DNA from: Hyphomicrobiales bacterium
GTDB taxonomy: Bacteria; Pseudomonadota; Alphaproteobacteria; Rhizobiales; Beijerinckiaceae
DNA: 55,305 bases
Direction: 5' to 3'
Assembly (NCBI GenBank): GCA_019246665.1
Contig: JAFAQA010000016.1
Location: 1 to 55,305 of the forward strand
Position numbers and translations under genes: made by a program. Shown here piece by piece: positions 27,162-37,305 of the stretch; positions within the stretch are counted from its first letter, which is position 1, and the number at the start of each line of letters is the position of its first letter. The notes below the pieces were generated by a model. That model was not told the DNA's origin. It worked only from the letters and a program-made list of their open reading frames with translations, and ran no database searches.

Positions 27162-28733
27162 TTGCGAAGCGCGACGCTCATTCTGGGCGGGTTGAAGGAG
27201 AGTCCGTTGCCCCCACCGTCGCCCGCCAAGGAGCTCGAGCTCAAGCTCCTGGTCTCACCTGAGGACCAGCAGCGTCTTCGGCAAGCAAGCGTCATTGCGC
27301 GTCATGCCACCGGGCCTGGCGAGGGAAAGCACTTGCACAGCGTCTACTATGACACGGTCGAGCACAGCCTGGCCGAGCAAGGCTTTTCGCTGCGGGTGCG
27401 AGACGATGGCAAGAGCTTCGTGCAAACGTTGAAGTTCGCCCCGCCCGACGAAAAGGCCTTCTCGCGGCACGAATGGGAGACGCCCGCACAAGACGGCATG
27501 CCTGACGTTTCGCGCTTCCCTGCCTCGGCGATCGGGCCGCTGGCAACCCAGCTTCGAGGCAAGGCCCTCGTACCGATGTTCTCGACATCCGTGCGCCGAC
27601 ACGCCGTTGTTTTATCGATCCAGGAAACAAAGCTCGAGCTTGCCTTCGACGAAGGTGCAATCACAGCGCGAGAGCGTGCAGAGCCTCTCAGCGAAGTCGA
27701 AATCGAGCTGAAGAATGGGAAGTCTCCGAGGCTTTATGAGCTGGCGCTCCAGCTCCTGGACATCGCACCTCTTCGCTGGAGCATCGAGAGCAAGTTTGAC
27801 AGAGGTTACGCCCTGGCGCGCGGCGTTCCCGCGCCCACGTCGAAACCCCCCGCCTCATCGCTCGTGCAAGATACCCCGGTCGATGAGGCGATCGCCGCAA
27901 TCCTTGCCGGCTGTCAACGTCATCTCTTGATCAATCAGCCATCCGCCGAGGACGGCCGAGATCCTGAAGGCGTTCACGAAATGCGGGTAGCGCTGCGCCG
28001 GATGCGAGCCGCCTTCGCGCTCTTCCGACGTGAGCTCGGCGCGAATGGATTTGAAGCGTACGACCGCGACGCGAAGTGGATCGCACACAAGCTCGGCGCG
28101 TGCCGCAACTGGGATGTCTTTGAAACCGAGACGCTGACAAAAGCAAAGATCGACGACCAAGGCACGATCCTGAAAAGCGCCGCCGAGACGAAGAGAGATG
28201 AAAGCTATGCCGCGTTGCGAAAGGCACTTTCGGGACGGCGATACAATAAGTTCCAGCTCTCGTTTGGCCACTGGATCGAACGTCACGGTTGGCAAGCCGA
28301 CCTCGATGCGCCGGTGCAGGAGCGGCTTTCCGAGCCTGCGGCGAAGTTCGCGCCCTCGCCACTCGACACCTTGCTTCGCAAGGCTCTCAAGAAGGGGAAG
28401 AGCTTCGACGAGCTCAGCCTTCGCAAGCGGCATCGCCTCCGGGTCGCATGCAAGGAGCTTCGCTATGCGATCGAGTTCTTCCAACCCGTATTCGATAAGC
28501 AGAGAGCGAAGAAATACGCAAAAAAGCTTGCGCTGTTGCAGAAGCTTCTGGGGAAAGATAGCGACGCCATCACAACTACCGGACTTCTCGATGAGCTCAC
28601 CGAGGGCGCCTCCCCTTCGCTGCGTCACGCCGCGAGCGCGCTTCGCAAATGGCAAGGCCGGGAGCGGCGCGCCGCCGCGCCGAAAGCGAAAGAGGCATGG
28701 CTGAAATTTAAGAAGACGCGGCCATTCTGGTAA
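27162..28733 (+). CDS. CYTH and CHAD domain-containing protein
   Basis: ELELKLLVSPEDQQRL...SVYYDT...FSLRVRD (CYTH); GVHEMRVALRRMRAAFALFR...LRYAIEFFQPVF (CHAD); TTG start at 27162. Confidence 0.93.
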   Translation: MRSATLILGGLKESPLPPPSPAKELELKLLVSPEDQQRLRQASVIARHATGPGEGKHLHSVYYDTVEHSLAEQGFSLRVRDDGKSFVQTLKFAPPDEKAFSRHEWETPAQDGMPDVSRFPASAIGPLATQLRGKALVPMFSTSVRRHAVVLSIQETKLELAFDEGAITARERAEPLSEVEIELKNGKSPRLYELALQLLDIAPLRWSIESKFDRGYALARGVPAPTSKPPASSLVQDTPVDEAIAAILAGCQRHLLINQPSAEDGRDPEGVHEMRVALRRMRAAFALFRRELGANGFEAYDRDAKWIAHKLGACRNWDVFETETLTKAKIDDQGTILKSAAETKRDESYAALRKALSGRRYNKFQLSFGHWIERHGWQADLDAPVQERLSEPAAKFAPSPLDTLLRKALKKGKSFDELSLRKRHRLRVACKELRYAIEFFQPVFDKQRAKKYAKKLALLQKLLGKDSDAITTTGLLDELTEGASPSLRHAASALRKWQGRERRAAAPKAKEAWLKFKKTRPFW

Positions 28734-29060
28734 TTACTTTCTCTCAAAAGGCCATCCCGCCGCCGCGTTGCCGGACGATCCTTCAAAGTGCGAGGTCCTA
28801 CTCCACCACCACTTCCTGGTCCGGCGAAGGCAATTGCTTCGCCTGACGAATTCCCGGCGATTTTCTTCGAACTTTTCAGTTACTCCGTAGTTGTCATCCA
28901 GAATTCACCGACGGAACACCGCGCTTCCTCCTTGCTTTGCAAGATTTACCGGACAGGAAACCTGACCGGACATCTGCGTGCTGCCCGTGGATGGCAGCGG
29001 GAAATATGGTGGCGACGCGCCTTTCGGGATCACGACAAGCGGCGAAAGGTCAGGATTTCG

Positions 29061-30152
29061 ATGAAGAGAAAAAAATCTTGTCTCATCGCAGGCGGTGCGG
29101 GATTTGTCGGATCGAATCTCTGCGATGCCCTCCTTGCAATGGGATTCGAGGTTGTTTGCGTCGACAACTATCGCACCGGTCGCACCAAGAACATTGATCA
29201 CCTTAAACGAGAGACACGGTTTTCCTTTGTCGAAGCCGACATCATTGAACCCCTGCCCACATCACTTTGGCGTCATCGAGTCGATTGGGTGTTCAATCTC
29301 GCCTGCGCGGCATCCCCACCTCATTACCAATCGGACCCTGAACACACGCTGCTCACGAGTGTCATGGGAACGCGAAACCTCCTCGCCTACGCTGAACAGG
29401 TGCGAGCGCGTTTTCTACTTGCTTCGACAAGCGAAATCTACGGCGACCCGCAGATTCACCCCCAGGCCGAAAGCTATTGGGGATATGTGAATCCCACCGG
29501 GCCACGCGCTTGCTATGATGAAGGCAAGCGCGCTGCTGAAACTCTGGCCTTCGATTACGGCAGAGCGAAGCGCGGCGAGGTGCGCGTCGCGCGCATCTTC
29601 AACACATACGGCCCACGGATGCGCGCCGATGATGGGCGCGTTGTCTCGAATGTGGTGACGCAAGCGCTCGCGGGCGATGACATCACGATCTATGGCGCGG
29701 GCACGCAGACCCGATCGTTTTGCTATGTGAGAGACCTTGTGGAGGGCTTGATCCGACTGATGGCCTATGAGGGACCCTATGGAGGTGCTGTCAATCTTGG
29801 AAACCCGGCCGAGATCACCATCCACGATCTCGTCGATCACGTGCTGCGGCTCACCTCCTCGGAATCGCGTGTCGCGCGTCGCCCCCTCCCCATCGATGAT
29901 CCGCAAAGGCGCTGCCCTGACATCTCACTGGCCAAACGCCTGTTGAACTGGGCGCCGCAAGTCAAACTAGACGAGGGTTTGCGTCGGACGATCACCTATT
30001 TTGCCGAGCAGGCTGCTGCCGCCGCCTCATTCCCGGCCGGATCGCATCGCCGAATTCCCGTTCGAAAAAACTCACGCCAGCCTTCGATGCGCCTTGCGAA
30101 GATGAAAGACACGTCCATCCCACACTTGGAACGGTCGCTCACCAACTCGTAA
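29061..30152 (+). CDS. NAD-dependent epimerase/dehydratase (UDP-glucuronate decarboxylase-like)
   Basis: GGAGFVGSNLCDALL, FNLACAASPPHYQSDPEHT, TSEIYGDPQIHPQAESYWGYVNPTGPRACYDEGKRAAE. Confidence 0.9.
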   Translation: MKRKKSCLIAGGAGFVGSNLCDALLAMGFEVVCVDNYRTGRTKNIDHLKRETRFSFVEADIIEPLPTSLWRHRVDWVFNLACAASPPHYQSDPEHTLLTSVMGTRNLLAYAEQVRARFLLASTSEIYGDPQIHPQAESYWGYVNPTGPRACYDEGKRAAETLAFDYGRAKRGEVRVARIFNTYGPRMRADDGRVVSNVVTQALAGDDITIYGAGTQTRSFCYVRDLVEGLIRLMAYEGPYGGAVNLGNPAEITIHDLVDHVLRLTSSESRVARRPLPIDDPQRRCPDISLAKRLLNWAPQVKLDEGLRRTITYFAEQAAAAASFPAGSHRRIPVRKNSRQPSMRLAKMKDTSIPHLERSLTNS

Positions 30153-31004
30153 AGGCTCGAGACGGTTGAGGCACGCGAGATTCTCGACGTCACGGGCATC
30201 CGCGCCGGGGTCGGAGCGATAGGAGAAATTCAAGATCAACAGATCTCCACCCGGCTTCAGCAGGTGCTCCGACTCTTCCAGGTAGAGGCGGGGAAGGTTA
30301 GGATCAGCCTGCACGATATAGGGGAATGAATCCACCGCGAAGATGCAATCGAAACTCGCCGGCGTGAAGGGCGGAAGGCGTGCGCCTCGGCACAAGTGGA
30401 AGCTCACATTCTGGTGGCCGGCGCAGCGCCGGCGTGCGAGGTCAAGCATCCCTGCGGAGACATCGACGCCATCGATGCGGCCGGCGCGCGAAGCGAGCGC
30501 AAGCTCGAACCTCCCGATCCCACACCCGATGTCCAAGAGCACGCGATCATGCCCGACAAGATCGAGAGAGCTCATGAACTCCACGACCTCGGAAGTTGCC
30601 TCCTCGAGGAGATCGCGTCGACCCAAGCTGTAAAGCGCGACGCTTCCCTCCGGTGAAATCGACACAGCGCGATCGAAAGCGGCTGCGATGTGCCGGACGG
30701 CCGCTTCGGGGTTTTCATGCTGCGCCGGCTCATGCGTCAGCATCGCGGCTACGTCTCGAACCGTTTGCCAGGCGTCGGGCGAGCTTGAGATAAGGGCATT
30801 GAGCTCATCGATGCGATGCGCTGTCGAAGGATCGCCATCTTCTACGTGCCGCGAGAGGTGCATGTCGAGAGCCGTCGTCAGTTCTTCGGCATTGCTTGCC
30901 GCCATGGAAAGCTGCATCAGCGCCACCCCTGCCGGCATTGCGCCGGCGCAATAAGCGCACAGGAGCTGCTCGAGAGCCAAAGGCAAGCGACTCGAATCAG
31001 GCAT
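30072..31004 (-). CDS. Class I SAM-dependent methyltransferase
   Basis: VLLDIGCGIGRFELALASRAGRIDGVDVSAGMLDLARRR. Confidence 0.87.
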   Translation of the reverse strand: MPDSSRLPLALEQLLCAYCAGAMPAGVALMQLSMAASNAEELTTALDMHLSRHVEDGDPSTAHRIDELNALISSSPDAWQTVRDVAAMLTHEPAQHENPEAAVRHIAAAFDRAVSISPEGSVALYSLGRRDLLEEATSEVVEFMSSLDLVGHDRVLLDIGCGIGRFELALASRAGRIDGVDVSAGMLDLARRRCAGHQNVSFHLCRGARLPPFTPASFDCIFAVDSFPYIVQADPNLPRLYLEESEHLLKPGGDLLILNFSYRSDPGADARDVENLACLNRLEPLRVGERPFQVWDGRVFHLRKAHRRLA

Positions 31005-31995
31005 CGATGAGCACCCTCTCCCAAACGCGGTGATGATTCCACCGGTCAACGGCGCCCCAACCGTATTTGTAGGCCTCCCGCCCTCGCAGGAAGTGGAATT
31101 CGCTCACGCCTTCCTCGATCGCGTCAGCAATGGCTTGGCCGATGAGAATTGCGCCCGGACTCGCGTCAGCAAAAGCAGTGTCGAAGCCGCCGAGATACGC
31201 GTAGGCGCGCCCCCGATCGAGAAAACCGTAATACGCGCCCACCGGCCGGCGATCGAGGGCAAGGACATAGCATCTCGCAAGGCCGCCCGCGGCAAGTCGC
31301 GGCAACGCTTTCTCGTGGAGATTTTGCACTCGCGGATCGTCGAGCACGCCGGCCTGTTCGCGTTCGCGCCACCGTGCCCGGTGCAAAGCAAAGAGCACGT
31401 CGAGAAAGTATTGGCTGTCCTCCTCACAACGGAAGACACGGATTTCGCCGAGACCTGCCGCGATCACCCGCGCCCGGCGCAATTGTCGCCGACGACGCGC
31501 GGGCACGCATCCCTCGAGATCACGGCCACCACGCAAATGAATGACCGGACAGGCCTCCTGCATTGCGAGAATTTCGCAACAAGATCGGGGCAGCCTGAGA
31601 TGGCGCGCCGAAGCACCGGGCGGCATGTCCTCGAAGCTCCAGTTCAGCCACCGTGCTTCACACATTTTATCGGCGACGGCCTGCGGCGCTTCGGGACATT
31701 GCGGATCTACGAGTACATCGAGGTAATCGCTGAGCGAGATGCCGATGGGCAAAAGACGCGGCCTGCCTTCAGTCTCTTCGAGATAGAAGGGGAAGAGCGC
31801 TTTCATCTTTCCGCCTGCGTAGGCGACGCCGCAAAGCAATTGTCCAGGGGCGAACGCCTCCCACCAGCTCAACAGCCAGGCGGGAGATTGGAAGGGCGTC
31901 GCAGACGGGCAGCGCCTCCACAGCTCCCACCATTGTGGGGCCAGCGCCGCGAGGGCGGGCCAATCGACAACCAAATTCGTCGACAGCTCCCGCAT
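30997..31995 (-). CDS. GNAT/FemAB-like acetyltransferase (CelD/BcsL-like)
   Basis: ATPFQSPAWLLSWWEAF...RAYAYLGGFDTAFADASPGAILIGQAIADAIEEGVSEFHFLRGREAYKYGWG. Confidence 0.85.
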   Translation of the reverse strand: MRELSTNLVVDWPALAALAPQWWELWRRCPSATPFQSPAWLLSWWEAFAPGQLLCGVAYAGGKMKALFPFYLEETEGRPRLLPIGISLSDYLDVLVDPQCPEAPQAVADKMCEARWLNWSFEDMPPGASARHLRLPRSCCEILAMQEACPVIHLRGGRDLEGCVPARRRRQLRRARVIAAGLGEIRVFRCEEDSQYFLDVLFALHRARWREREQAGVLDDPRVQNLHEKALPRLAAGGLARCYVLALDRRPVGAYYGFLDRGRAYAYLGGFDTAFADASPGAILIGQAIADAIEEGVSEFHFLRGREAYKYGWGAVDRWNHHRVWERVLIDA

Positions 31996-32000
31996 CGGCT

Positions 32001-33047
32001 TCACTCCGCGGCAGCCCGATGAAGAGCAAGATCGCGATAGCGCTCAAGGTATGCGGCACACATCGCCTGCGAGGGGAAACGCGCTCTTGCCTCGCTGCGG
32101 CACAGATCCGGGTCGATTTCGTCGGCGATCAGGATCGCTTCGGCCATCTCCGCGGCATCCTCGACAAGGAAACCGGTGCGCCCATGTGAGATGATCTCGG
32201 AAAGCGCGCCTCGTCGGAAGGCGATGACGGGGGTTCCGCACGCCATCGCCTCCATGGCGACGAGCGAGCTCGTCTCCTCGGCGAGGCTCGGCAGCAAAAG
32301 GCAGCTTGCGCTCGCGAGAAAGCGGCGCTTGCGGGCAAAGTCGAGCGCGCCAATGTAGCGGCAACCGGAGCCGAGTTGAGGCTCGATCCGTGCCTCGAAA
32401 TATTGCTGGTGCGCCTTGTAAGGAAAGACCTTGCCCGCGATGAGGAGGGGGACCTCGGCGCTGCGAGCCGCCTCGATTGCAACATGAACACCTTTTTCCG
32501 GACAGATGCGGCCAAGAAAAAGCGCGAAATTTCGCCTTGCATGCCGGTATGAAAGCGCGTCCACATCCACGCCGTTGACGATCGGAGGCAGAAGGCGAAT
32601 GCCCTCAGGCGCCGCGCGAGCCTGGCTCGTCGACACACAATTCATCCATAGACCGGGCCGCGTATATCGAAGGGAATCCTCTGGATACCAGGCAATCGGA
32701 AGATGCAGGGTGACGAGCGTCGCGCCGTCCTGCGGGCAATAAGCGTGAAAATCGATGCCGTGCAGATGCACGAGGTCCACGTTGAAGCGACGCCTGATTT
32801 CCTCGATAGCCTCTCGATAAAGCACCCAAAAGCGCGACCTCACATGCCGGTCAATCGTGCCGACTTCCTTTGGCATCCGCCAATGCGTCCCGGCGACTAT
32901 CGAGTCCTCGCTCGCCAGCACGATCGAGCGGTGGCCGCCTTTCATCAGCGCGGTGTCGAGCGCCGTGAGCACCTGCTCCGCGCCTCCGACCGCATTTGGG
33001 CCTACGCCGGCGAATGGGTAAGCAACGTTGAGGACCGTCAATGACAT
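32001..33047 (-). CDS. Glycosyltransferase family 4
   Basis: FLGRICPEKGVHVAIEAARSAEVPLLIAGK...LLLPSLAEETSSLVAMEAMACGTPVIAFRRGALSEII. Confidence 0.92.
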   Translation of the reverse strand: MSLTVLNVAYPFAGVGPNAVGGAEQVLTALDTALMKGGHRSIVLASEDSIVAGTHWRMPKEVGTIDRHVRSRFWVLYREAIEEIRRRFNVDLVHLHGIDFHAYCPQDGATLVTLHLPIAWYPEDSLRYTRPGLWMNCVSTSQARAAPEGIRLLPPIVNGVDVDALSYRHARRNFALFLGRICPEKGVHVAIEAARSAEVPLLIAGKVFPYKAHQQYFEARIEPQLGSGCRYIGALDFARKRRFLASASCLLLPSLAEETSSLVAMEAMACGTPVIAFRRGALSEIISHGRTGFLVEDAAEMAEAILIADEIDPDLCRSEARARFPSQAMCAAYLERYRDLALHRAAAE

Positions 33048-33070
33048 CGTTTCAAGCCCGAACTCAATGG

Positions 33071-34000
33071 TCACTTCGCCATCGAAAGCGCCGGCGCGAG
33101 GGTGCCTTTCGCGCAGCATGCGTAACGCCTGATCATGGCGGCGCAGAACTCGGCGAACTCGTGCTTGTCGAGCGGGGCGCTGGTGTGATGAGGCGCGATG
33201 CCACGATGTTCCGGAGTGAAGCAGAATGTCACGGTCACGTTGAAATCGGCGAGCGCCTCCATCTGCCGGTCAAACCAGGCGATGGCATTGGGGCGAAAGC
33301 TATCCGCCCAGGATAACCCCGTTCGCAGATACGTCACGCCGAGCCGCTTCATCCAGGCGACCGCGTCATCGAGGCGTTGATCCTCGAAATGAAACCATTG
33401 GCAGAGGCCCATCTGCGGCGTGAAATCGTTAAAGCGCTCAAGCGCGGGTTTCGGGGTCCCGTCGTCGCGCAGAAGGCCCATGGCGAAGTGCCGATAGTAG
33501 GAAGAGCCCTCCGCCTCGCGATGCCGCGTCGTCGCCTGCCAGTTCCTGGGGAGATCATAAAGGCTATACCAATGAATGCGCGGTGTGCGGCCGATGAGAA
33601 GCTCCGCCGTTCGTTGCAGCCCCCACAGTTGCACCTCGTCGGCGCCGAAGGTCGACACGCCGACCTCGCTTACCCAGATCGGAAGCCTCGTTACCGCCCT
33701 GATTTCATCGAGCTTCGCGGGCCATTCATGGATTTGCCAAAGGTTCCAATCAAGCGGAAATCCGTGAACTGCCACGGCCTCGACATGATCGAGCACGCCT
33801 TGGCCCTGCATATTCATCACGAACTGCGCGTCGATCGGCGAGATGCCGCCAAGGACCTTCGGCAGGCTCGCATTCTCTGCCGTGATCGCATCAGCAGCGC
33901 AAATTGCCATCTCGGCAAAGCGCCTCCAATCCGGGTCGATCTCAGGGTCCCAATGGGATTTGTTGTTAGGCTCGTTCCAGATCATCGCAGCTTCGATCAT
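33071..34000 (-). CDS. Glycoside hydrolase-like TIM-barrel protein (beta-xylosidase-like), permuted strand order
   Basis: NEP motif (AMIWNEPNNKSHWD) near the N-terminus, then LPIWVSEVGVS, IHWYSLYDL; barrel-start-like GLCQWFHFED...YLRTGLSWADSFRP...VTVTFCFTPEH at the C-terminus. Confidence 0.8.
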   Translation of the reverse strand: MIEAAMIWNEPNNKSHWDPEIDPDWRRFAEMAICAADAITAENASLPKVLGGISPIDAQFVMNMQGQGVLDHVEAVAVHGFPLDWNLWQIHEWPAKLDEIRAVTRLPIWVSEVGVSTFGADEVQLWGLQRTAELLIGRTPRIHWYSLYDLPRNWQATTRHREAEGSSYYRHFAMGLLRDDGTPKPALERFNDFTPQMGLCQWFHFEDQRLDDAVAWMKRLGVTYLRTGLSWADSFRPNAIAWFDRQMEALADFNVTVTFCFTPEHRGIAPHHTSAPLDKHEFAEFCAAMIRRYACCAKGTLAPALSMAK

Positions 34001-34755
34001 GGCCTTGAACCCTTCGCCGGATAAACCGCGCCTTCCCCGCCCGGTGCCTTTGCGGCGCGGCAGATATAGACCTCCTCCTCCGGTCGGGAGACGATCTCGA
34101 AGCCCGAGCTGCGGAGCATCGCTTCGACGCAAGCGCGATTTGGAATCCACCAATTGGTCGGGTCCCCGGCATATCGGTCCTCGACAAAATGAAGCTTCGG
34201 AAAGTCGGCCCTTTCGAAAGGCGAAACGTCCCAGAACTGATAATCCTGAGCGAGACGATCGGCATCCGCGCTTCCCCTTTGCATGGACTGAAAAATCAGC
34301 ATGTCGTCCGCCACATGCTCGCGGATGAGATCGAGCGCGAGGAGCGGATGGCGAAGGTGATAGAGGACTCCCATGAACAGCACCACGTCGAAGCGTTGGC
34401 CGAGAGCACCCACATCGTAGACGGAAAGCTGCTCAAAGGTGATGTCGAGATCGGCGACGGTCGCCGCGAATCGTGCCTGTTCGAGGTATTCGGCATCACT
34501 GTCGATGCCGAGCACATGCGCCGCGCCCCTGCGCTTCATTTGAATGGAGTAGAAGCCACCGTTGCAGCCGATGTCGAGCACACTTTTTCCCGAGAGATCA
34601 GCCGGAATGGCATCGGCAAATTTGTTCCATTTGACGGCGGGATAGTCGCCGAGAAAATGGTCGGGTGCGGTGACGACGCCGCCGAGCTCGATGTTGTGGA
34701 ACCACGGTCCGAGCGCCTGCGCACGTTTGCGGATTTCTTCGGCGGAATATGGCAT
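33997..34755 (-). CDS. SAM-dependent methyltransferase (CmoB-like fold)
   Basis: SVLDIGCNGGFYSIQMKRRGAAHVLGIDSD...DVVLFMGVLYHLRHPLLALDLI. Confidence 0.88.
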   Translation of the reverse strand: MPYSAEEIRKRAQALGPWFHNIELGGVVTAPDHFLGDYPAVKWNKFADAIPADLSGKSVLDIGCNGGFYSIQMKRRGAAHVLGIDSDAEYLEQARFAATVADLDITFEQLSVYDVGALGQRFDVVLFMGVLYHLRHPLLALDLIREHVADDMLIFQSMQRGSADADRLAQDYQFWDVSPFERADFPKLHFVEDRYAGDPTNWWIPNRACVEAMLRSSGFEIVSRPEEEVYICRAAKAPGGEGAVYPAKGSRP

Positions 34756-34766
34756 CGCCGTCTCTC

Positions 34767-35570
34767 CTACTGCGCGACCATCGGAGCGAAGGTCTTGCCG
34801 AGTGGCTCGGTAATTGAGAGCCTGACGCGGTCAGCTTCGCGATCAGGTCGCCCCCCTCGGGCGAGAAGCTTGAGCGCCGCCTCATATCCGTTCACCGTTC
34901 CCACATCGACATAGGCCTCGCCTGCCCGAACGCCAACGGCTTCTCCGCCTTCCGCGAGATAGGCGTTGATCAACGTGCCGATATATTCATCGCGCCGCTC
35001 CGCCCGCTTCCAGAGGGTGTGAAGCTCGTGGAAGACGCGTGCCGGCATCTTGAACGCTCCCCAGACCCAGCGCGAAGCATCACCGGGCCGCTTGACCTCG
35101 ATCGCCCTCACGCGATCGTCATCGTGGAGCAAAACCGCGTCGAAAAGCTCCGGCCGCGCGACCGGAAAAAGCAGGAAGGAAAGCTTGTCCTCCGGAAGCG
35201 CGGCGAAACCTTCCTTCGGAAACCAAATCGTGTCCGGAAGTCCGACCAGAATGGGTTCCTCGCGCATGAGAGGCGAGGCGCGAAAGATCGCGTCGCACAG
35301 GCCGAGCGGCGCCGGCTGCACCACATAAGCGACCATCGCATGCTCGTAACCTGCGCCGTAATAGCTCACGATGTCCGATTTGCCGGCGCCGATAACGAAA
35401 GCAAGTTTGTCCACGCCCGCAAGGATCATGCGTTCGACGAGATATTCGCTGACTGCGCAAGGGCGTTCGCCCTCTCCCCTTCGGCAGCTGCCGACAGGGA
35501 GAAGCTCCTTCGAGAAGGCGAGCGGCTGAATGCGCGTGCCGCGCCCGGCGGCCGGAACAATTCCCCACAT
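34767..35570 (-). CDS. Sugar-phosphate nucleotidyltransferase (RmlA/GalU-like)
   Basis: MWGIVPAAGRGTRIQPLAFSKELLPVG; GLCDAIFRASPLM; DVGTVNGYEAALKLL. Confidence 0.9.
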   Translation of the reverse strand: MWGIVPAAGRGTRIQPLAFSKELLPVGSCRRGEGERPCAVSEYLVERMILAGVDKLAFVIGAGKSDIVSYYGAGYEHAMVAYVVQPAPLGLCDAIFRASPLMREEPILVGLPDTIWFPKEGFAALPEDKLSFLLFPVARPELFDAVLLHDDDRVRAIEVKRPGDASRWVWGAFKMPARVFHELHTLWKRAERRDEYIGTLINAYLAEGGEAVGVRAGEAYVDVGTVNGYEAALKLLARGGRPDREADRVRLSITEPLGKTFAPMVAQ

Positions 35571-35573
35571 CTC

Positions 35574-36683
35574 TCAAGCCTCCGCTGCGGCTTCGCGCGT
35601 TTCGATACGGTTCCGAGATGACTTCGCCTCGGCGACCATGGCCTCGAACTGGCCGGCACGATGCGCCGAGGTGTGCTCGGCAAGCACGCGCTCGCGCGCA
35701 TGAGCGCCGATGCGAGCGAGCTCCTCCTGAGGTAGATCGAGTGCGGCGATCACGTCGTCGCAAGCCTGGCCGACCAGGATCTCACGCCCGGGCTCGAAGA
35801 AGGAATCGAGCCCATCCCACCAATCACTGAGAATTGCCGTCCCGCAGGCTGCCGCCTCGAAGAGCCGGCCGGACGGGCACCATCCCATTCTGGCCATGTC
35901 GCTGCGCGTCACGTTCAATGTCAGACGCGAGGAAGCGTAAAAGGATGCATGCTGCGCGGGCGGAAGATGGCGCACGAAGAAGATGTTCTTCGTCCAGGGG
36001 AAGCTTTGCGGATATTGTGCTCCTGCAAGCACGAAGCGAAGCTCCGGCCGGTAGCTGGCCGGCTCGATGAAGAGTCGGTTCAGCGCGGCTTGGCGGTCGG
36101 CCGCATAAGTCCCGATGTAGGAGAAGTCGGCGCGATAGGATTCAGCTGAACCCGCGGGGCGATGAATCTGCGGATCGACATGTCCATAGAGCGGGATGGG
36201 ATCGCGGGCACCCGCCAACGAGGTCAGTCCCTCAAGCGCGACACCGCCTGTGAAGCTCAGCACCAAATCGTAATCCGCAAGCCCCCGCGGGCCGATATAG
36301 GTCGTCGATTCACCGCGCCGCAACCGCTCCAGCGTCACGGGCGTGTCGAGGTCGTAAAAGACGCGCAACGCCCCGGGTGCACCGAGCACAAGCTCCGTCG
36401 CCGCCGTTCCGTCCGGGCAATAGGAGGTGACCATCGCCACTTCGGCTTCGGCCACCTCTCGGCGCGCGCAAGCTTCAATATCCGCCCAATCCTCGTAGAG
36501 AATGAGTTCGCCACCCGAAAGACGATCGAGATCCCGGTTCTGCGCATAGTAGGTCGTGTTGCGCTCGAAGAAGGTAACGTGCCAGCCCCGCTTAGCGAGA
36601 GCATGCTGAAGGCCACGCCACAAGGTCGCGTGTCCGTTTGCCCAGGAGGAGCTGATGGTCAGTCCGAATACAACGAGCTTCAC
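35574..36683 (-). CDS. CgeB-family glycosyltransferase (paralog 1)
   Basis: GTG start after GAGG: VKLVVFGLTISSSWANGHATLWRGL; C-term SGRLFEAAACGTAILSDWWDGLDSFFEPGREILV. Confidence 0.87.
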   Translation of the reverse strand: MKLVVFGLTISSSWANGHATLWRGLQHALAKRGWHVTFFERNTTYYAQNRDLDRLSGGELILYEDWADIEACARREVAEAEVAMVTSYCPDGTAATELVLGAPGALRVFYDLDTPVTLERLRRGESTTYIGPRGLADYDLVLSFTGGVALEGLTSLAGARDPIPLYGHVDPQIHRPAGSAESYRADFSYIGTYAADRQAALNRLFIEPASYRPELRFVLAGAQYPQSFPWTKNIFFVRHLPPAQHASFYASSRLTLNVTRSDMARMGWCPSGRLFEAAACGTAILSDWWDGLDSFFEPGREILVGQACDDVIAALDLPQEELARIGAHARERVLAEHTSAHRAGQFEAMVAEAKSSRNRIETREAAAEA

Positions 36684-36708
36684 TGGGCAATTTCCTCGCT
36701 GCCGCGCA

Positions 36709-37305
36709 TCAGGCCACCACCTCGTTGACGGCGAGGACGCGCATGCCTTGTTGATCGAGCGAGATTTTGCTGATCGAGGCTGGAGCAATCTCGATTCTTG
36801 GCCAATCGTCGAGCGATAGTTCGAGAGCGTGTAGAAGTGCGGCCCTGATCACTTCGGCATGGCTGACGAGAGCAGCGGCCCCACTTGGCATCTCGGACGC
36901 AAGCGAAGCCATATGCGCCACGACCCGTTCCTGGATGTCGCGCATGCTCTCTCCGCCGGGCGTTCGTGCGTCGGCGCGCCGCTCATTCCAGTGGCGCCAC
37001 GAGGGGTCTTGCGACAAAGTTCCAAAGCTCTTGCCGGTCCAAGAACCGAAATCGACTTCATCCAATGCAGAGGCAGTTTCGACCGACGAAAGGCGGCAGG
37101 CCTGCGCAACCGCCTCGGCAGTTTCGCTGGCGCGCGCACGCGGGCTCGCCTGCATCCGCGCAAGGCATTCGCGCTTGAGCCTGAGGCCGAGCTTCCGCGC
37201 CTGCTCCCTTCCCTTCTCGCCAAGGCTCGCACCCGGCAATCGTCCGGTGAGGCATTCGCCCAAGCCCTCATGCGCCGCATGGCGGATCAGAAAGAACATG
37301 GTCAT
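36709..37305 (-). CDS. Histidine phosphatase family protein (phosphoglycerate mutase-like)
   Basis: [47 protein letters not shown]. Confidence 0.92.
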   Translation of the reverse strand: MTMFFLIRHAAHEGLGECLTGRLPGASLGEKGREQARKLGLRLKRECLARMQASPRARASETAEAVAQACRLSSVETASALDEVDFGSWTGKSFGTLSQDPSWRHWNERRADARTPGGESMRDIQERVVAHMASLASEMPSGAAALVSHAEVIRAALLHALELSLDDWPRIEIAPASISKISLDQQGMRVLAVNEVVA

